In this document: in pieces, positions 1-11,106 of the stretch
Layout: each line of letters opens with the position of its first letter
Position numbering within the stretch: the first letter of the stretch is position 1
Assembly (NCBI GenBank): GCA_025201805.1
Contig: MU619260.1
Location: 217,834-248,745, forward strand
DNA length: 30,912 bases
Origin: Parasitella parasitica
Lineage: Eukaryota > Mucoromycota > Mucoromycetes > Mucorales > Mucoraceae
Direction of reading: 5' to 3'
The notes under the pieces: model-generated
The model's input: the letters and a program-made list of their open reading frames with translations, nothing else
Databases searched by the model: none
What the model was told of the DNA's origin: nothing
Made by a program: the position numbers and the translations under genes

Positions 1-1940
1 AAAAAAAAAAAAAAAAAAAAAAAAGAATTATTTGAATGTAAGGAACTTACATCTCGTTATATTTTCGAGTACGAAATGAGTGTTGTAAAATAAACACCAA
101 GTTGTAAAAACAAAAAGAATAAGCAAATTCATTCACAAAGCAATGCAAGTTCATTAATATATTCTCATGACCATACAGTACATCAGAACTGCTTTACACC
201 ACAAATAAATAATTATTTGTTAAAAGGTAGTAGCCCTGATTGTGCTGGTGTCAGCCAAACGTAAATCAAACCATACTTTTGCTATTTATTAAAGCCTGTT
301 GTCAGCGTTTGTAGTTGCTATTTTTAAGTGAAAATCTTTGTTGATGTCTTTATAAATATCGCTTTTTTATGGATAAATATGCTTTTATTATGATAAATTA
401 TGAAAAATGAAACTTTTTTTGCGCATAACCTTGGATAGACAAATTGCCCAGTGGAAACTGATTTATCAGAACGAGAAATTATGCAAATAAAACGGTTGTG
501 AATTAATCAGGTAAATATTTCGTTTATTACACGGAAAAAATGATGGTTTATATACTAGTGAATCTAAGTGGACTGATGGGAGGATAAGATACAAGTATGA
601 GACATGGTGTGATTTAGAGAGTAGAACGATAGATTGTATCTATTGTCTATGAACATGTCATGTTGAATTTATAAATAAGGAACATGATCCATTGGAAATG
701 TTCCTGAATTGTGTTCAGGATTGAGTTTACTTGAGCTTGACTTCCGGCTTGGGAAATTGACACATCAGAAACCAAGTTATGTTCAGATAGCAATGATCAT
801 CACTGTTTTTATAGGGCAAAATACAGGCTTTATTTTACTCTAAATAGCGGCCTATCAGTGTTTATTATGCGCAATTTTTGTTTGGAGTTTCTGTGCTAAC
901 TTTTTAGATGTCAATAAAGAGATCAATACAGATGTTGTTGCCAGATAGCGCCAAGTTAACACTATGTTCTGAAATCGCAGTTCTACGTTCATTTTTAGCC
1001 GAAGTTAAGAGCAAATATGTGATATTTATGATAAATATTGAAAAATAAAAATTGTTTTTCAAGATAACTTTTGATAGAGACATCATCCAAAAATAAAAAA
1101 CCAGAGATTAACGAGATACGAAAACTTGAAGATACTTTATTTAAAATCGAAATTGCGTCTGCTATTTATACTTAAATTATTAATTGACAAGACTAATTCC
1201 CAGTAACAATCTACTTGACAGAGTAGTATGTAAGGTTATACAACACGGGCTACAAGTCTTTGATCTGCAAGTGCTTTAACCCTTACCCTGTTGCTCAAAT
1301 CTGTCTTACTACATGAATAACCTTCTTGATTTGAAACAGAGGAGAATTTATTCTCCAATTTACACAAGCGTATTACATCACATCGTTGGACAATCATCAA
1401 TCTTCAATTGAGGTATATTGCCATGATCTCCTGTCTATAAATATGGCAGATCACAGATAGCCCTGACCATGTCTTTTTTTATGAACTTTAAGGTTTTATT
1501 TTGTCTTATATTATTTGACTATGAAAATCATTTTTCTGCTAGTAACTTTGTTTGCATTGGATAGCGCTGGTTCTATCTTTGTCTTTTTAGAATCATTTTG
1601 TTGCGTTTATGACATAAGAGATTGAGATTAGCTAGTTCATATTTAAGTCGCTAATAATAATAAAGCCTGTGTTAATTAATAAATTGGTTATGGCAACGAA
1701 TATATTGATGCTATACTCGCAGCAACAGGAATGCTTATTTTATTCATCATCATAAATCATTAATTAAGTTTACCTTGTTGGTAATATATTGTTCTATAAA
1801 ATACATAGTATATATTAAGATTTTTCGTATATACGATAATAGTGTAGCTCCTGATGAACTCTATGTGGGAAATGGCATGTATAACTTAATACTTCATTTA
1901 TTATTTTATGGACAATAATAATCATACTAATCGTAAAATA
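1..1940. other. AT-rich gene-free stretch at window start
   Basis: No ORF here carries a recognisable domain or a convincing exon chain. The stretch begins with a 24-base A run, which suggests a contig end. A short motif reading TAAAGCCTGT recurs near 290-299 and 1661-1670 on the plus strand and near 822-831 on the minus strand, and a diverged block with TATGAAAA followed by TTGGATAG occurs near 398-440 and 1518-1565. These look like remnants of an old dispersed repeat. TTTATT at 1897-1902 reads as AATAAA on the minus strand and could be the polyadenylation signal of the gene ending at 1941. Confidence 0.5.
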
Positions 1941-4900
1941 TCATGGTTTTGGTGCTTGCACTTTTAGTCGCTTGAATATACCAGACCAATGTAATTTAGC
2001 CTTTTTTGAATAATCTGAAGAAGCTTTTCTAAGTAAGTGATAATTAGAAAAACAGGCTGAAAAGGTTTCAATCTGTAAGAAACTTACTTTGACGTACTAC
2101 TGAGGCTTTTCTGTGGAATGAATTTTGAATTCAAGCTTTCTTGAGGTATTTGTTGTGATTGTTGCGCTTCCTTGGTATTTGTAATCGAGGAAAATGATTG
2201 CTTTGTGATAATTTTCTCCTCAGTAATGACATCCAATTTGACTTCTGTTTGGCCTAGATACAGCCTTACTATGATTGGAACTACGTCTCCAGGCTGTAAG
2301 GGTAGTGATTTAGGTAAGTCGATATTGCGTATCAAAACTTTATCAAGGCGAGAATCCAGCGCAGAATCGATGACCGTGTTTTCAGCACTTGTGCATAGTA
2401 TAGCTAGACATAAGAGTTATGACTACAGTTCCTGGATCAGGCGTACATGACTTACAAACAAAAGCATTATTAGGATAGGTGATATAATATTTCTTTTCAA
2501 CATATTCATTAGTTTTCATGAAATTGTTGGCTCTAAACAAGAAATCGAATTTAGACCTGACAAATCTCGTCTCAGAAGATGATTGCGGCAAACTAGCAGT
2601 GTTAATAAGTGGATGCAGTACTTCTAAACCGTATGATTTCTGTACAATTCTCCTTGCAATATAGCTTGTGTCCCTTGCCAATTCAACAGCACCTCGGACA
2701 ACGGATTGATCATACTGTGATGGCGCTCGCACTTGAATCCCTTTGTCAGCGAAATTGTCTTGTATTCTGTTCTGCAGATATTTAGACTGTCCTAGGCCAC
2801 CTGTTAAAATAATCATATCAAGCTTCATCTCAACCTTTTCCATTGCATAATATTGATTCTCGATAAGGTGCATAATATTGTTTATAATTGGGTCGAATAT
2901 CTTTGTAGACATGTCGTACGATGATATCACTATTTTGGGAGTACCTTTAATTGGTATGTTGATGATGGTATTTTGTTGGCTTTTATACGTAAATTTTTCC
3001 TATCGAGTTTGTCAGCACAGGCTGGCAGGGCTTAAAAATTACTAGTGCTTGCCTTGATATCTAAAATAAAGCTCAACACCATCTGTTCGAGCTCGTAGCT
3101 ACTCACTACATAATTTCTAGCATAGCACTCATGTCTTATGAATTTTCTAAATGCATCATCCAAGAATGAAGATCCACATAAGCTGCCACTACCGGCTGTT
3201 ACCTCGTCAATATAGTATTTTCTGTTGTTTTCTTTCTTAGAATACTCATAGGTAGCCATGTCGACAGTTCCTCCCCCAGCATCACAAATTAGCGTTCGCA
3301 CTTTTGTCTTTTGTGGGTTTTCCTTGAAATAATTTTTGAAGTAGTCGGTGCTGCTGTCGTTTGCATAGAATATAGCAGCAGCCTCAGGTTCGTTCACCAG
3401 CAAGAGTCTGTTTGGATTGTCTTGTGTAGAAATGATGCCAGCAGAGATAACTGTTTCTCTCATTACCCGTTTCATCTTATCGCTCCAAATTGTGGGCACT
3501 GTGAAGCAATACCGATATTTCTTGGCTGTTTTTGGAAACTTCATCTCCATGGCCTCTTTGATTTTGTCACTCAATGCTCGAAGATAGTTTGATATAGCGT
3601 TGATAATAATCATCTCATTCTCACCATTCTCGTCTATATTATCCATGTATAGTTTGAATCTTGACATGAGTTTTCCTGATTCTCCAGAGCGATAGTAATC
3701 ATCAAATGCTTCTTTGCCCCAGTATTTCTGCTGCGTCAAAGATTCGTCGTATAATGATAAAGTCGGCAGCTGCATCAAGTTTTTGCTATGTGAAACAATT
3801 AGCCTTGATAGAAAGCAAGCTACATACTTTTTGTAAACCCACTCAAAATCAACTTGATCAATGCTATCAATCTTGCTATAATACCATTTAGAGAAACTAG
3901 TGCCAAAATCTAAAGTCATAAATTTAGTGGGACAAAAGAAGAACAGAATAATTAAAACACACCAATGCCGATAATATGCGTGTAGTCATCATCATTGCTG
4001 TGCTGAGCATTGTCTTCGGCTAATATACTATGCTCCTCAACAAGGCAAATGGGTGCGGTCCTTGGGATCCCAAGCTTCTCGCTTAAACCGTAATACACAG
4101 CACCATGTGCAGATGAAAGGTCATCATTTGATACAATAATCACGTTGCTTGCTATTGCATTAAGCCGCTGTTTCATATATTGAAGATTTGAAAGCGTTCC
4201 ACACAAGAAAACGTATTCGCCAGATACAGATTTGCATTGCTCAGAAACAAGTTTACAGATTTCATCAATAATGGGATCGTATACTTTCTTTTTGAGATCA
4301 CTCATTTCAAGAGTCAAATATGGGGCGGCTCCTATGGTTGATTGAAAAGCAAGCAACTTTATAGGAACTTGCGTGTTGATGCTCAGATCCAAGGAATACT
4401 ACGATATTTAAAATTGGTATATTAAATTGCTTGCATCAGAAAATACCATACCATACCTTCATGTTATCCTCAAAGTATTCGAGCGCATCTGCCCTCATTT
4501 TGAATAGTTTATCTTCAGTGTATATGGGGTGCTTCTTAATAATATCTAGGACATAGCTTTCAAACAGATCGTTTAATTGGTCGCTGCATAATTTATCGCT
4601 CGTAAAATCGTGTTCTAATGCTTTGATATCTATATCGCTACCGGCACTGACAACCTCCATAACCTTAATTTTGAGGTATTTAGAGTCTACATCGCAAATG
4701 ATGAGACGATCGTCCAATTTCAAATTTTTGGTCCTGAGAAGATGCTTCGCCATTGCCGTATAAGAGTCAATAAATAGCAGCTTATCTTCTCTATCGTCAT
4801 CCTTATAAATTCCAGCTTTTTTGATTGCTTTAGTGATGTTAGTTTTGTATCTAGGTTGGCTTGGGTGTTGGAGTGTAAAACAGTATCTGATTCGGCTGAT

Positions 4901-5400
4901 ACCCTTTTCGCCTTGGTTTTCTTTAATATCCTCTACAACATGTTGATGAAACAGCTCTAAATAATCGGCAGCAGGGTTTCTGTCATTCTCTATAGGTTCC
5001 AAATCTTTGACATGCAGCACAAAAGGTAGGTGCTTGATGTGAATTGAGTTTGAGGTTACAGGCACATTTCCGAAACCTTTGATTTTGCTTTCAGCGTCGA
5101 TTGAGCTTTTTTGTTCAGTTAATGTATAGGCAATTGCAGATGGAACTATGCTAGTACTACTGTTGTGTTTGCCAGAATAAGCAATGACTGAAGGCACTTT
5201 TTCGTCTTTTACGGCTGCTCTAGGCCAGTTTTTTACTGAATAGACTGTGCTCGGATTTCCAACTCTAGCATAACAACAACTGGAATACGTGGTTCCAAAA
5301 TCTAATGCTTATATATAAGTATATTCATTCAATAAATTTTTACTAATTTGCTACCTATGCCAACGATATAGTCGTACTCTTTTTCGATGCTATTGTCCAT
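1941..5400 (-). CDS. Tandem Hsp70-type protein (degenerate NBD + intact NBD)
   Basis: Seven-exon model on the minus strand: 5400-5355, 5301-4457, 4398-3963, 3909-3053, 2999-2456, 2403-2088, 2028-1941; 1043 aa, all junctions in frame. Residues 16-22 (DFGTTYS) are a phosphate-1 loop, and a second one (DFGTSFS) begins at residue 443, so two actin-like Hsp70 nucleotide-binding domains lie in one chain. The C-terminal unit keeps NEPEAAA (about 615-621), DAGGGTVD (about 652-659) and the adenosine motif TGGLGQSKYLQ (about 794-804), resembling the atypical HSPA12-like group. In the N-terminal unit the equivalents are IDSYTAM (about 193), CDVDSKYLK (about 218) and LCGTLSNLQYM (about 362), so ATPase function there is probably lost. 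Intron 3 joins the halves at the same place and phase as intron 1. Intron 4 begins with GC rather than GT. The last exon is less certain: without it the protein stops at 2084. Function inferred only as chaperone-like or nucleotide-sensing; client unknown. Confidence 0.8.
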
Positions 5401-5939
5401 ATCGAAATAAAAGTAAAAGAAGAAGGAAAGCAGGAGTAGAACTTTCACTATCAGGCTTAGGTGTTTTCAGTGTGTCACATAGCACCAAATAAAGAATTTA
5501 CTAAATGAGACATCGTTTATGAAAACTAACAAGGCTTAATAATGAGAATTGCTCAACAAAAGTACGAGTACTAGTGCAGTGGATACACGCTTAAATATAA
5601 GCAAAGCAAACGTCTGACTTGTATATGCGTAGCAAGCGATGTGAAAGCATGTGTGAGCGACGCCTCTGGTCAAATTGAGCGACCTTTGTTTTTTTATCTT
5701 CTGCTTTCGAGCACGTTATTGATAATCCTAATGATCATACGGATCCTAATGCATGCATTACGTATAGTCAGACAATACAGGGATTTTTACCCTTTGGGTA
5801 TTTGTTTGCAACCATTGGTATCTTTAGGATAATGCTACTTGACAGCCACAGCCGCCCCACAAGAGGAAATGAAAAATATTTTCGGCCCCAGTTATACTCT
5901 TCTCTTTTCATAACCTTGCATTAAACCTTCAAAGAGATC
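5401..5939. promoter_or_regulatory. Divergent intergenic region, tandem-Hsp70 gene / RSM22
   Basis: This 539-bp stretch lies between two divergently transcribed genes and must hold both promoters and 5' leaders. I see no coding potential beyond short chance ORFs and no motif I can name with confidence. Confidence 0.4.
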
Positions 5940-7710
5940 ATGGCAACTAAGCAATTCGTTCGACGCTTAGCAACCACAAGACACTGCTCTTCCAACAAGG
6001 TTGTTTTCTTGACCGAAAAGCAGCTGCAGTCATTATCCTTGGATCAGGAAAGGTAGCAGCAGCAGCAGCAGCATTTTTTCCATCTGTTATGACAGCTAAT
6101 TTGATATAGGGAGCTGCTGGCCACAGAAATCAGTGTATCCTCCACACATCATGTTAGAAGCTCTGAGGAGGCAGATTTTGGGCGCAAAAGAATTGGATGT
6201 GTTGAACTCCCAAAGCCTCTGATCAAAGGCATTACTGACCTTGTCGAAGGTACTGTTCTCAAGTTTTTGACAGCTCTGCAGATAGATTGACATTCCAATT
6301 AGGTCAAGATAAACGATTAATCAGAGCAGATGCTCTTCGGTTATATGACGCATTACGATCCACAGCGAAGATACCCAAAGAATCAACCGAGGATTTTGAC
6401 GGCTCAAGAAAAGCCAAAAAGCTACGAAATGCATCTTCTTCCTCTGCCAAAGCACTGATCGAACCACATAAGCTCTCCTACGGCCCTAGAGAGTCAGTCG
6501 CGTATGCAGCTGGCGTCTTGCCGTCGACTTTTGCAGCGATTACTAATGTTATGCATGAAATTTCTGCGAGGATTGCGGATTTTCGTCCTCGATCAATGTT
6601 GGATTTCGGTACTGGACCAGGCACGGCGATCTGGTAGTGTTTATTGTGCATTCATGAGTAATTTCGAAGGATTCTAACAGGAAAATGGCGGGGGGGGGGG
6701 TTTTAGGGCTGCAAGGGGGGTATTTAAACTGGAGAAGTGTGTTGGTGTGGATCTCTCAGAGGACATGCTTCGAGTTGCGGAACATTTAGAGGGTATTTGT
6801 TGCAGAATGACATGTCTGCTGTTTGCTGATTGTTTTGTAGAATCAGTCAAGACTGAGGGTGACAGCGCAATAGAATTCAAACGATACTTGGCCTTTGATC
6901 CAAAGGTAGTGGAACTTTATTTGAACAGGATATTTGGATTGATGGAGAAATTTTAGGCACCAAAGACGGATTTAGTTGTTGGTGCATTTACGCTGGGAGA
7001 TATAGCGTCTACTGCACTTCAAAAATCCACAGTAGAGCAACTGTGGGCACAGACAGGAGACATTTTGGTATTTATTTGATAAATGTGTGTCTCTGGTACC
7101 ATGCTAATGTTCACTTTGCAGGTGCTGATTGAGAGAGGAACGCCAATTGGATTTTCCAACATAGCAAGAGCAAGACAATGTATTTTGGATTCAGAAAGCG
7201 TAAATGCTCATGTAGTAGCACCTGTAAGGTTGTAATATAGTTGCTGTTGTATCCAATGCTGAAATATGATAGTGTTCGCATGACCGTCCTTGCCCATTAT
7301 TGTTTTCGCCACAAGCTAAACCTGAGGCTTTATGGTGTCATTTCTCACAAAGAGTGCAGCGCCCACCATTCTTGATGAAGACCAAGCATTCCAAATCCAA
7401 CGCCGAAGATTCAAAGTACAGCTACGTAGTTTTACGCAGAGGAAACAGGCCAAAAGCTGCTACAACAATTGAAGAGCAAGCCTATCAATGGCCAAGGTTG
7501 ATCCAACCTCCACTGAAAAAGAATGGGCATGTAGTCATGGATGTATGTTCCAAGGAGGGGGAGATACAGCGCATGGTCGTCCCTAAATCTCAAGGCAAGA
7601 TCCCCTACCGTGATGCCAGAAAAGCAATGTGGGGTGATTTGTTTCCTCACAGCCCCAAAAACAAGGTAGTTACTCGAGTTTCTAAAGGAATGCACGAGAA
7701 AGCCCTATAG
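5940..7710 (+). CDS. RSM22: Rsm22/METTL17-like mitochondrial ribosome assembly methyltransferase-fold protein
   Basis: Eight exons: 5940-6052, 6110-6249, 6303-6633, 6707-6792, 6841-6905, 6957-7067, 7122-7223, 7273-7710; 461 aa, close to METTL17 in length. The N-terminus (MATKQFVRRLATTRH) is basic and hydroxylated, as expected for a mitochondrial presequence. A SAM-methyltransferase-like core follows: LDFGTGPGTAIW (motif I), then CVGVDLSEDML, then LVVGAFTLGDI and a conserved VLIERGTPIGF segment. Downstream, CSHDRPCP and WCHFSQR supply the cysteines that in the family bind an iron-sulphur cluster. The family acts in assembly of the small mitochondrial ribosomal subunit. The exon 3/4 junction was set at the TTTTAG ending at 6706, which restores the frame (AIW-AAR) and places an 11-base G run inside the intron rather than in coding sequence. 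Intron 1 starts with an AGC triplet run. Confidence 0.88.
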
Positions 7711-7802
7711 TCGATTTTTGTCCACAATAAATCAGTAAACATACACATATACAGCCGGTACGATGGCAGCCGAGAATTAATTGTCGCAAAAGAAATTTCA
7801 AT

Positions 7803-7866
7803 TTGTCGTTTTAGGAAAAGCGTTTTGTTTTGGGAAAAGTGTATTGTCGTTTTGGGAAAAAGCGTA
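7803..7866. repeat. Short minisatellite, about three 20-23-bp units
   Basis: Three imperfect head-to-tail units share a core of TTGTCGTTTTGGGAAAAG: about 7803-7822, 7823-7843 and 7844-7866. They lie just before the Tc1-like transposase remnant and may be its subterminal repeat. I found no inverted counterpart on the far side. Confidence 0.6.
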
Positions 7867-7889
7867 TTGTGTGTCGTTCCTAACACAAG

Positions 7890-8570
7890 TTGTGTTTGAC
7901 CCTCAAGAGAACATCGCCAGTGGAAGAAATACAAACAACTGAAAGAATAGTAAGAGAGCGAAAAGATTACTGTATTGGCCTTTCGCACAAAGGTATTAAT
8001 TACATGACAAATTGTATTTTTGTTGATGAAAGTGGATTTAATGCTTGTATGGTACCCGGACGGGCAAGATCAGTCAAAGGAAAGAAGGCCCATGTAATTA
8101 CAAAGACGAAAAGAGGCCAAAAAATTTCAATCATTGGTGCTATTTCAGCAAAAGGGTTGAATCTTTACAAGGTGTTACGATAGACGGTTTCACAAGCAGC
8201 TTTATTTTTGCTGAATTTATCAAGCAGCTGTTGGAATGGGTTGATATGGAAATCCAACATCAAGAACTCTATTTTATTCTGGATAATGTAAAATTTCACA
8301 AGAGTCTTGTATTACACAGCATCTTTTGAAACACTCAAAACATAGCGGCCATTTCTTGCCACCATATTTTCCTATGCTAAATCTAATAGAACTACCTTCA
8401 ACAAATTGAAAAACTTTGTTAGAAGGAGCCCAAAGGAAACAAAGAGACTCTCTTGGAGCTCACTAAGGAAGTAGAGAAGTAAATAACTCCTCCAGTCTGT
8501 GAAAGATGGGTCCATCATTGTGTCAATATTGTTGATAGATGTATTGCTGGAGAAGATCTCACCTTTGAAA
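7890..8570 (+). pseudogene. Decayed Tc1/mariner-family transposase (DDE domain only)
   Basis: Reading frames from about 7890 encode a DDE_3-type catalytic domain of the Tc1/mariner (IS630-like) superfamily. FVDESGFN near 8017-8042 carries the first aspartate, YFILDNVKFHK near 8270-8302 the second, and LPPYFPMLNLIE near 8357-8392 the final acidic residue. The frame is broken: one base appears lost in the G run near 8153-8157 (between the ISAKG and VESLQG segments), and the next frame stops at 8327 although similarity resumes in another frame to about 8570 (ERWVHHCVNIVDRCI-like end). The N-terminal helix-turn-helix part is missing and I see no terminal inverted repeats. This is a non-autonomous relic lying just downstream of RSM22. 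Confidence 0.8.
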
Positions 8571-8762
8571 ATTAGTGTTATATTCTACCGAATAAAATAA
8601 TCTTCTTCATCAAAGTCGCTATTTGTATACTGTCTATATGAGATTCATTTTTAGATTTTGTAGATGCCTCCAAATATTGTGAGTTTGATTTGAGATTGAT
8701 TTAGGAACGATAAACTATTAATTTTGCCACCTCTCTCTTCAACATTTAACCAATTTCTCAAA

Positions 8763-11106
8763 ATGAACAAAAAGCCAGTTTTACATGGTCTTAGACCTGA
8801 TTTCACTTTTGACAGAAATACTTGCAACATTTTGAAAATTAATCCGATTTTCTCCTCATTACCAGCTGTAAAGTGGAGTGACATAAATCAGCTAGTCAGT
8901 TCTTACGTAGAGAAAAATGAAAGTGACATAGTTGACGCAGATAAAGCTTTTTCACAAATTTGCAACTCTTTAGAAACGATTTGCAAGAAAAGGCGCAAGC
9001 ATTTAGCTCTTCTCTCTTACTGTACCGATCTTTTACGTTTTCTCAAACAAATCAAAAATAAAAAGCAGTTCAAATCAAAATTTGCAAGCAAATTACACGA
9101 ATTGGAAGAACAGACTTTAGATACTCAGGCGCGTCAAGAGGGCTACACTAATGGAGTTCGACTAGCAATCATTGGCGGTAGAGGATATGCAAACACACTT
9201 GATAAAGAAAGAAGGGAAGAACGTTATGAAATAAACTCAGTTGACAGCGAGAGAGAAACTGATCCAGTCAAAAGCCAACAAGAAGCAGTTGAAGTATTGT
9301 TGCATTGCAACGAAAATCCTAATATACCAGATACGGAAGCCAATTTTCTTTTCAAGGTAACATGTCACTTTTGGTTGTATTTTCCTTATTGAGCCAACCG
9401 GTGTTATATTTTTCAGAGAGAGCGTGATTGTTTTTATGCTAAAGTTGATAGCAACAATAGACGTAAGAGGATCTCTGTAGGAACAGCTATCAAGTATGAT
9501 GCTTTATTGAAATACGAACTATTCAAAAAAGAAATTAGTTTAAATAGCTTTGAAAGAAAAAACATGAGGTAGGCATTATCAATTGATATTTGAACCAATT
9601 TCATACTATCAGCTAAACAATTATATAGCACGGGGCTATCGTCTACTTTGGATTTGATAGACTTGACAGATGAAGGACAAGCCTGTAATTTTGAGCAACA
9701 GGAATGGCAAGAGATAATGAGTTCGCTGATGGCCAAATACGCCAGTAACAAAAAATGTCATGTTCCTCAAGAGATAGTTACTACATGGGAGATCATCACA
9801 TCGGTAAATTGATAATAGTTTTTCATTAAAAAGAAAACTCACTAAATCATGTCTTTTCGCTGTGATACAGCTATCACAACGAGATAATGGATTTGAACTT
9901 GGGTAAAAATATATCACAGAGTTAGAGGAAGCGCCAGGGTACAAACCTTTTTTAAAATACTTATCTGTCTTACAAGTTTGGTAAAGGGTCTATAACAAAC
10001 AGTGAGTTTACGCACATATGTCTAATACTTTCACTTTGTTTTTACTAGCTTGAATATAATGGAAAACAATTCAAGGCTATTAGAAAAAAGATACGCTAAT
10101 CGTTTTACTGAATACGATTATTTAGGAAAAATTTGGATTCCTTTGTTCGACTCAATCTTGGCAATAAACGGTTCGACAATTAGATTGAAAAGGTTTTTAT
10201 CTGAAGCTCAATAAAAAGCTATTATAAGCATACTGACATCGTTTATATGTAGTGGAGAGAGCATAAATAGTAGTAGCACCGGAAACAAAGAAGAGCAATA
10301 TGAATCAAGCAAATCGGTCAAGGGGTTTAAGATTGATTTAAGATTCATTTACGACACAGACGAAGATGAATACGATGTCGGTGCTGGTGAAGCTGCCAAG
10401 ACGAACAATGATGATAAACTTTTGCAAGACCTCGGAAAAGTTATTAGAGAATCAAAAGATGTATTAGATGGCCTCCTAAATATTGTGATGGAAGAAAGTA
10501 TTGCGAAGTCGTTGTCTGCGTGGTTTGTGCAAATTTGTGGTCTCCAAGGCGAAATAGCATCTGTTCACTTAGCTTTTGATGGTTTGTATGTGGCTGTACC
10601 ACAGGGAAAGCTAAAGTTCCCTACAAGTATCGCAACAATGGGCGATTTTCTGGGCACTTTCAGCTCTATGCTATTATTTGTGGTAAGCAATCTATAATAA
10701 AAAGAATGAACAAGCTGTCTTACCCTTTATATTTATTTATTTTTGTAGTCAAAACTAGAAAAATGTGCTATTGACATAAAGTCTGCCATTGAACAACTGG
10801 AAAACAGAAGGAGCTCCATGGGTTTTACGTTCAATAGAGCAAGACCATTAATTGAAGGCCATCAAAGATCAGAATGGATGAGGCCGACTTGGTATTCCCC
10901 ACCCCGTCAGCAACAAGCCAATTCGCAACTGCTTTGGAAGAGAAGTATATTACAGTGAACCCGAGGAAGACGCTAGTTCAGAAGCGGAGAGCGAGAGATT
11001 TGAAGAAGAAAATGCAGACGAATTTGGTTGGATCAGAAGAAATGATGGCTGGTTCAACATCCACTCAAAAACTGTTAGCCATATTCATTACAAAAAACCC
11101 GAATAA
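8763..11106 (+). pseudogene. Decayed multi-exon gene of unknown function
   Basis: A chain of exons fits well by splice sites and phase: 8763-9356, 9417-9568, 9629-9803, 9871-9980, 10049-10682, 10749 to about 11106, about 670 aa if unbroken. Three lesions interrupt it: an in-frame TAA at 9904-9906 (before KYITELEEAPGYK), an in-frame TAA at 10212-10214 (after FLSEAQ), and a one-base frame change near 10905-10924, after which an acidic tail (SEPEEDASSEAESERFEEE) continues to a stop at 11104. The first stop could be avoided by a longer intron, 9903-10048, but the second cannot be removed by a normal-sized intron. The protein is polar and lysine/glutamate rich, with conserved-looking segments such as YLGKIWIPLFDS and EWMRPTWYSPPR. 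I do not recognise a domain; it could be a mucoralean lineage-specific or transposon-associated family. Confidence 0.55.

Noticed and set aside
904-1086. 60-aa ORF on the minus strand in the start region
   Set aside because: AT-rich chance frame with no domain, no splice context and no neighbours to support it.
3952-3962. Stop codon ending the first Hsp70-like unit of the minus-strand gene as a separate protein
   Set aside because: The stop lies in a 53-bp intron whose ends and phase match those of the first phosphate-1 intron, and the next exon supplies DFGTSFS in frame.
5641-5832. 63-aa hydrophobic ORF between the tandem-Hsp70 gene and RSM22
   Set aside because: It depends on a GTG start, has no recognisable feature and sits in the divergent promoter region.
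6681-6706. Frameshift in RSM22 at the G11 run
   Set aside because: Moving the acceptor to TTTTAG at 6706 places the G run in the intron and restores the conserved AIW-AAR frame with no lesion.
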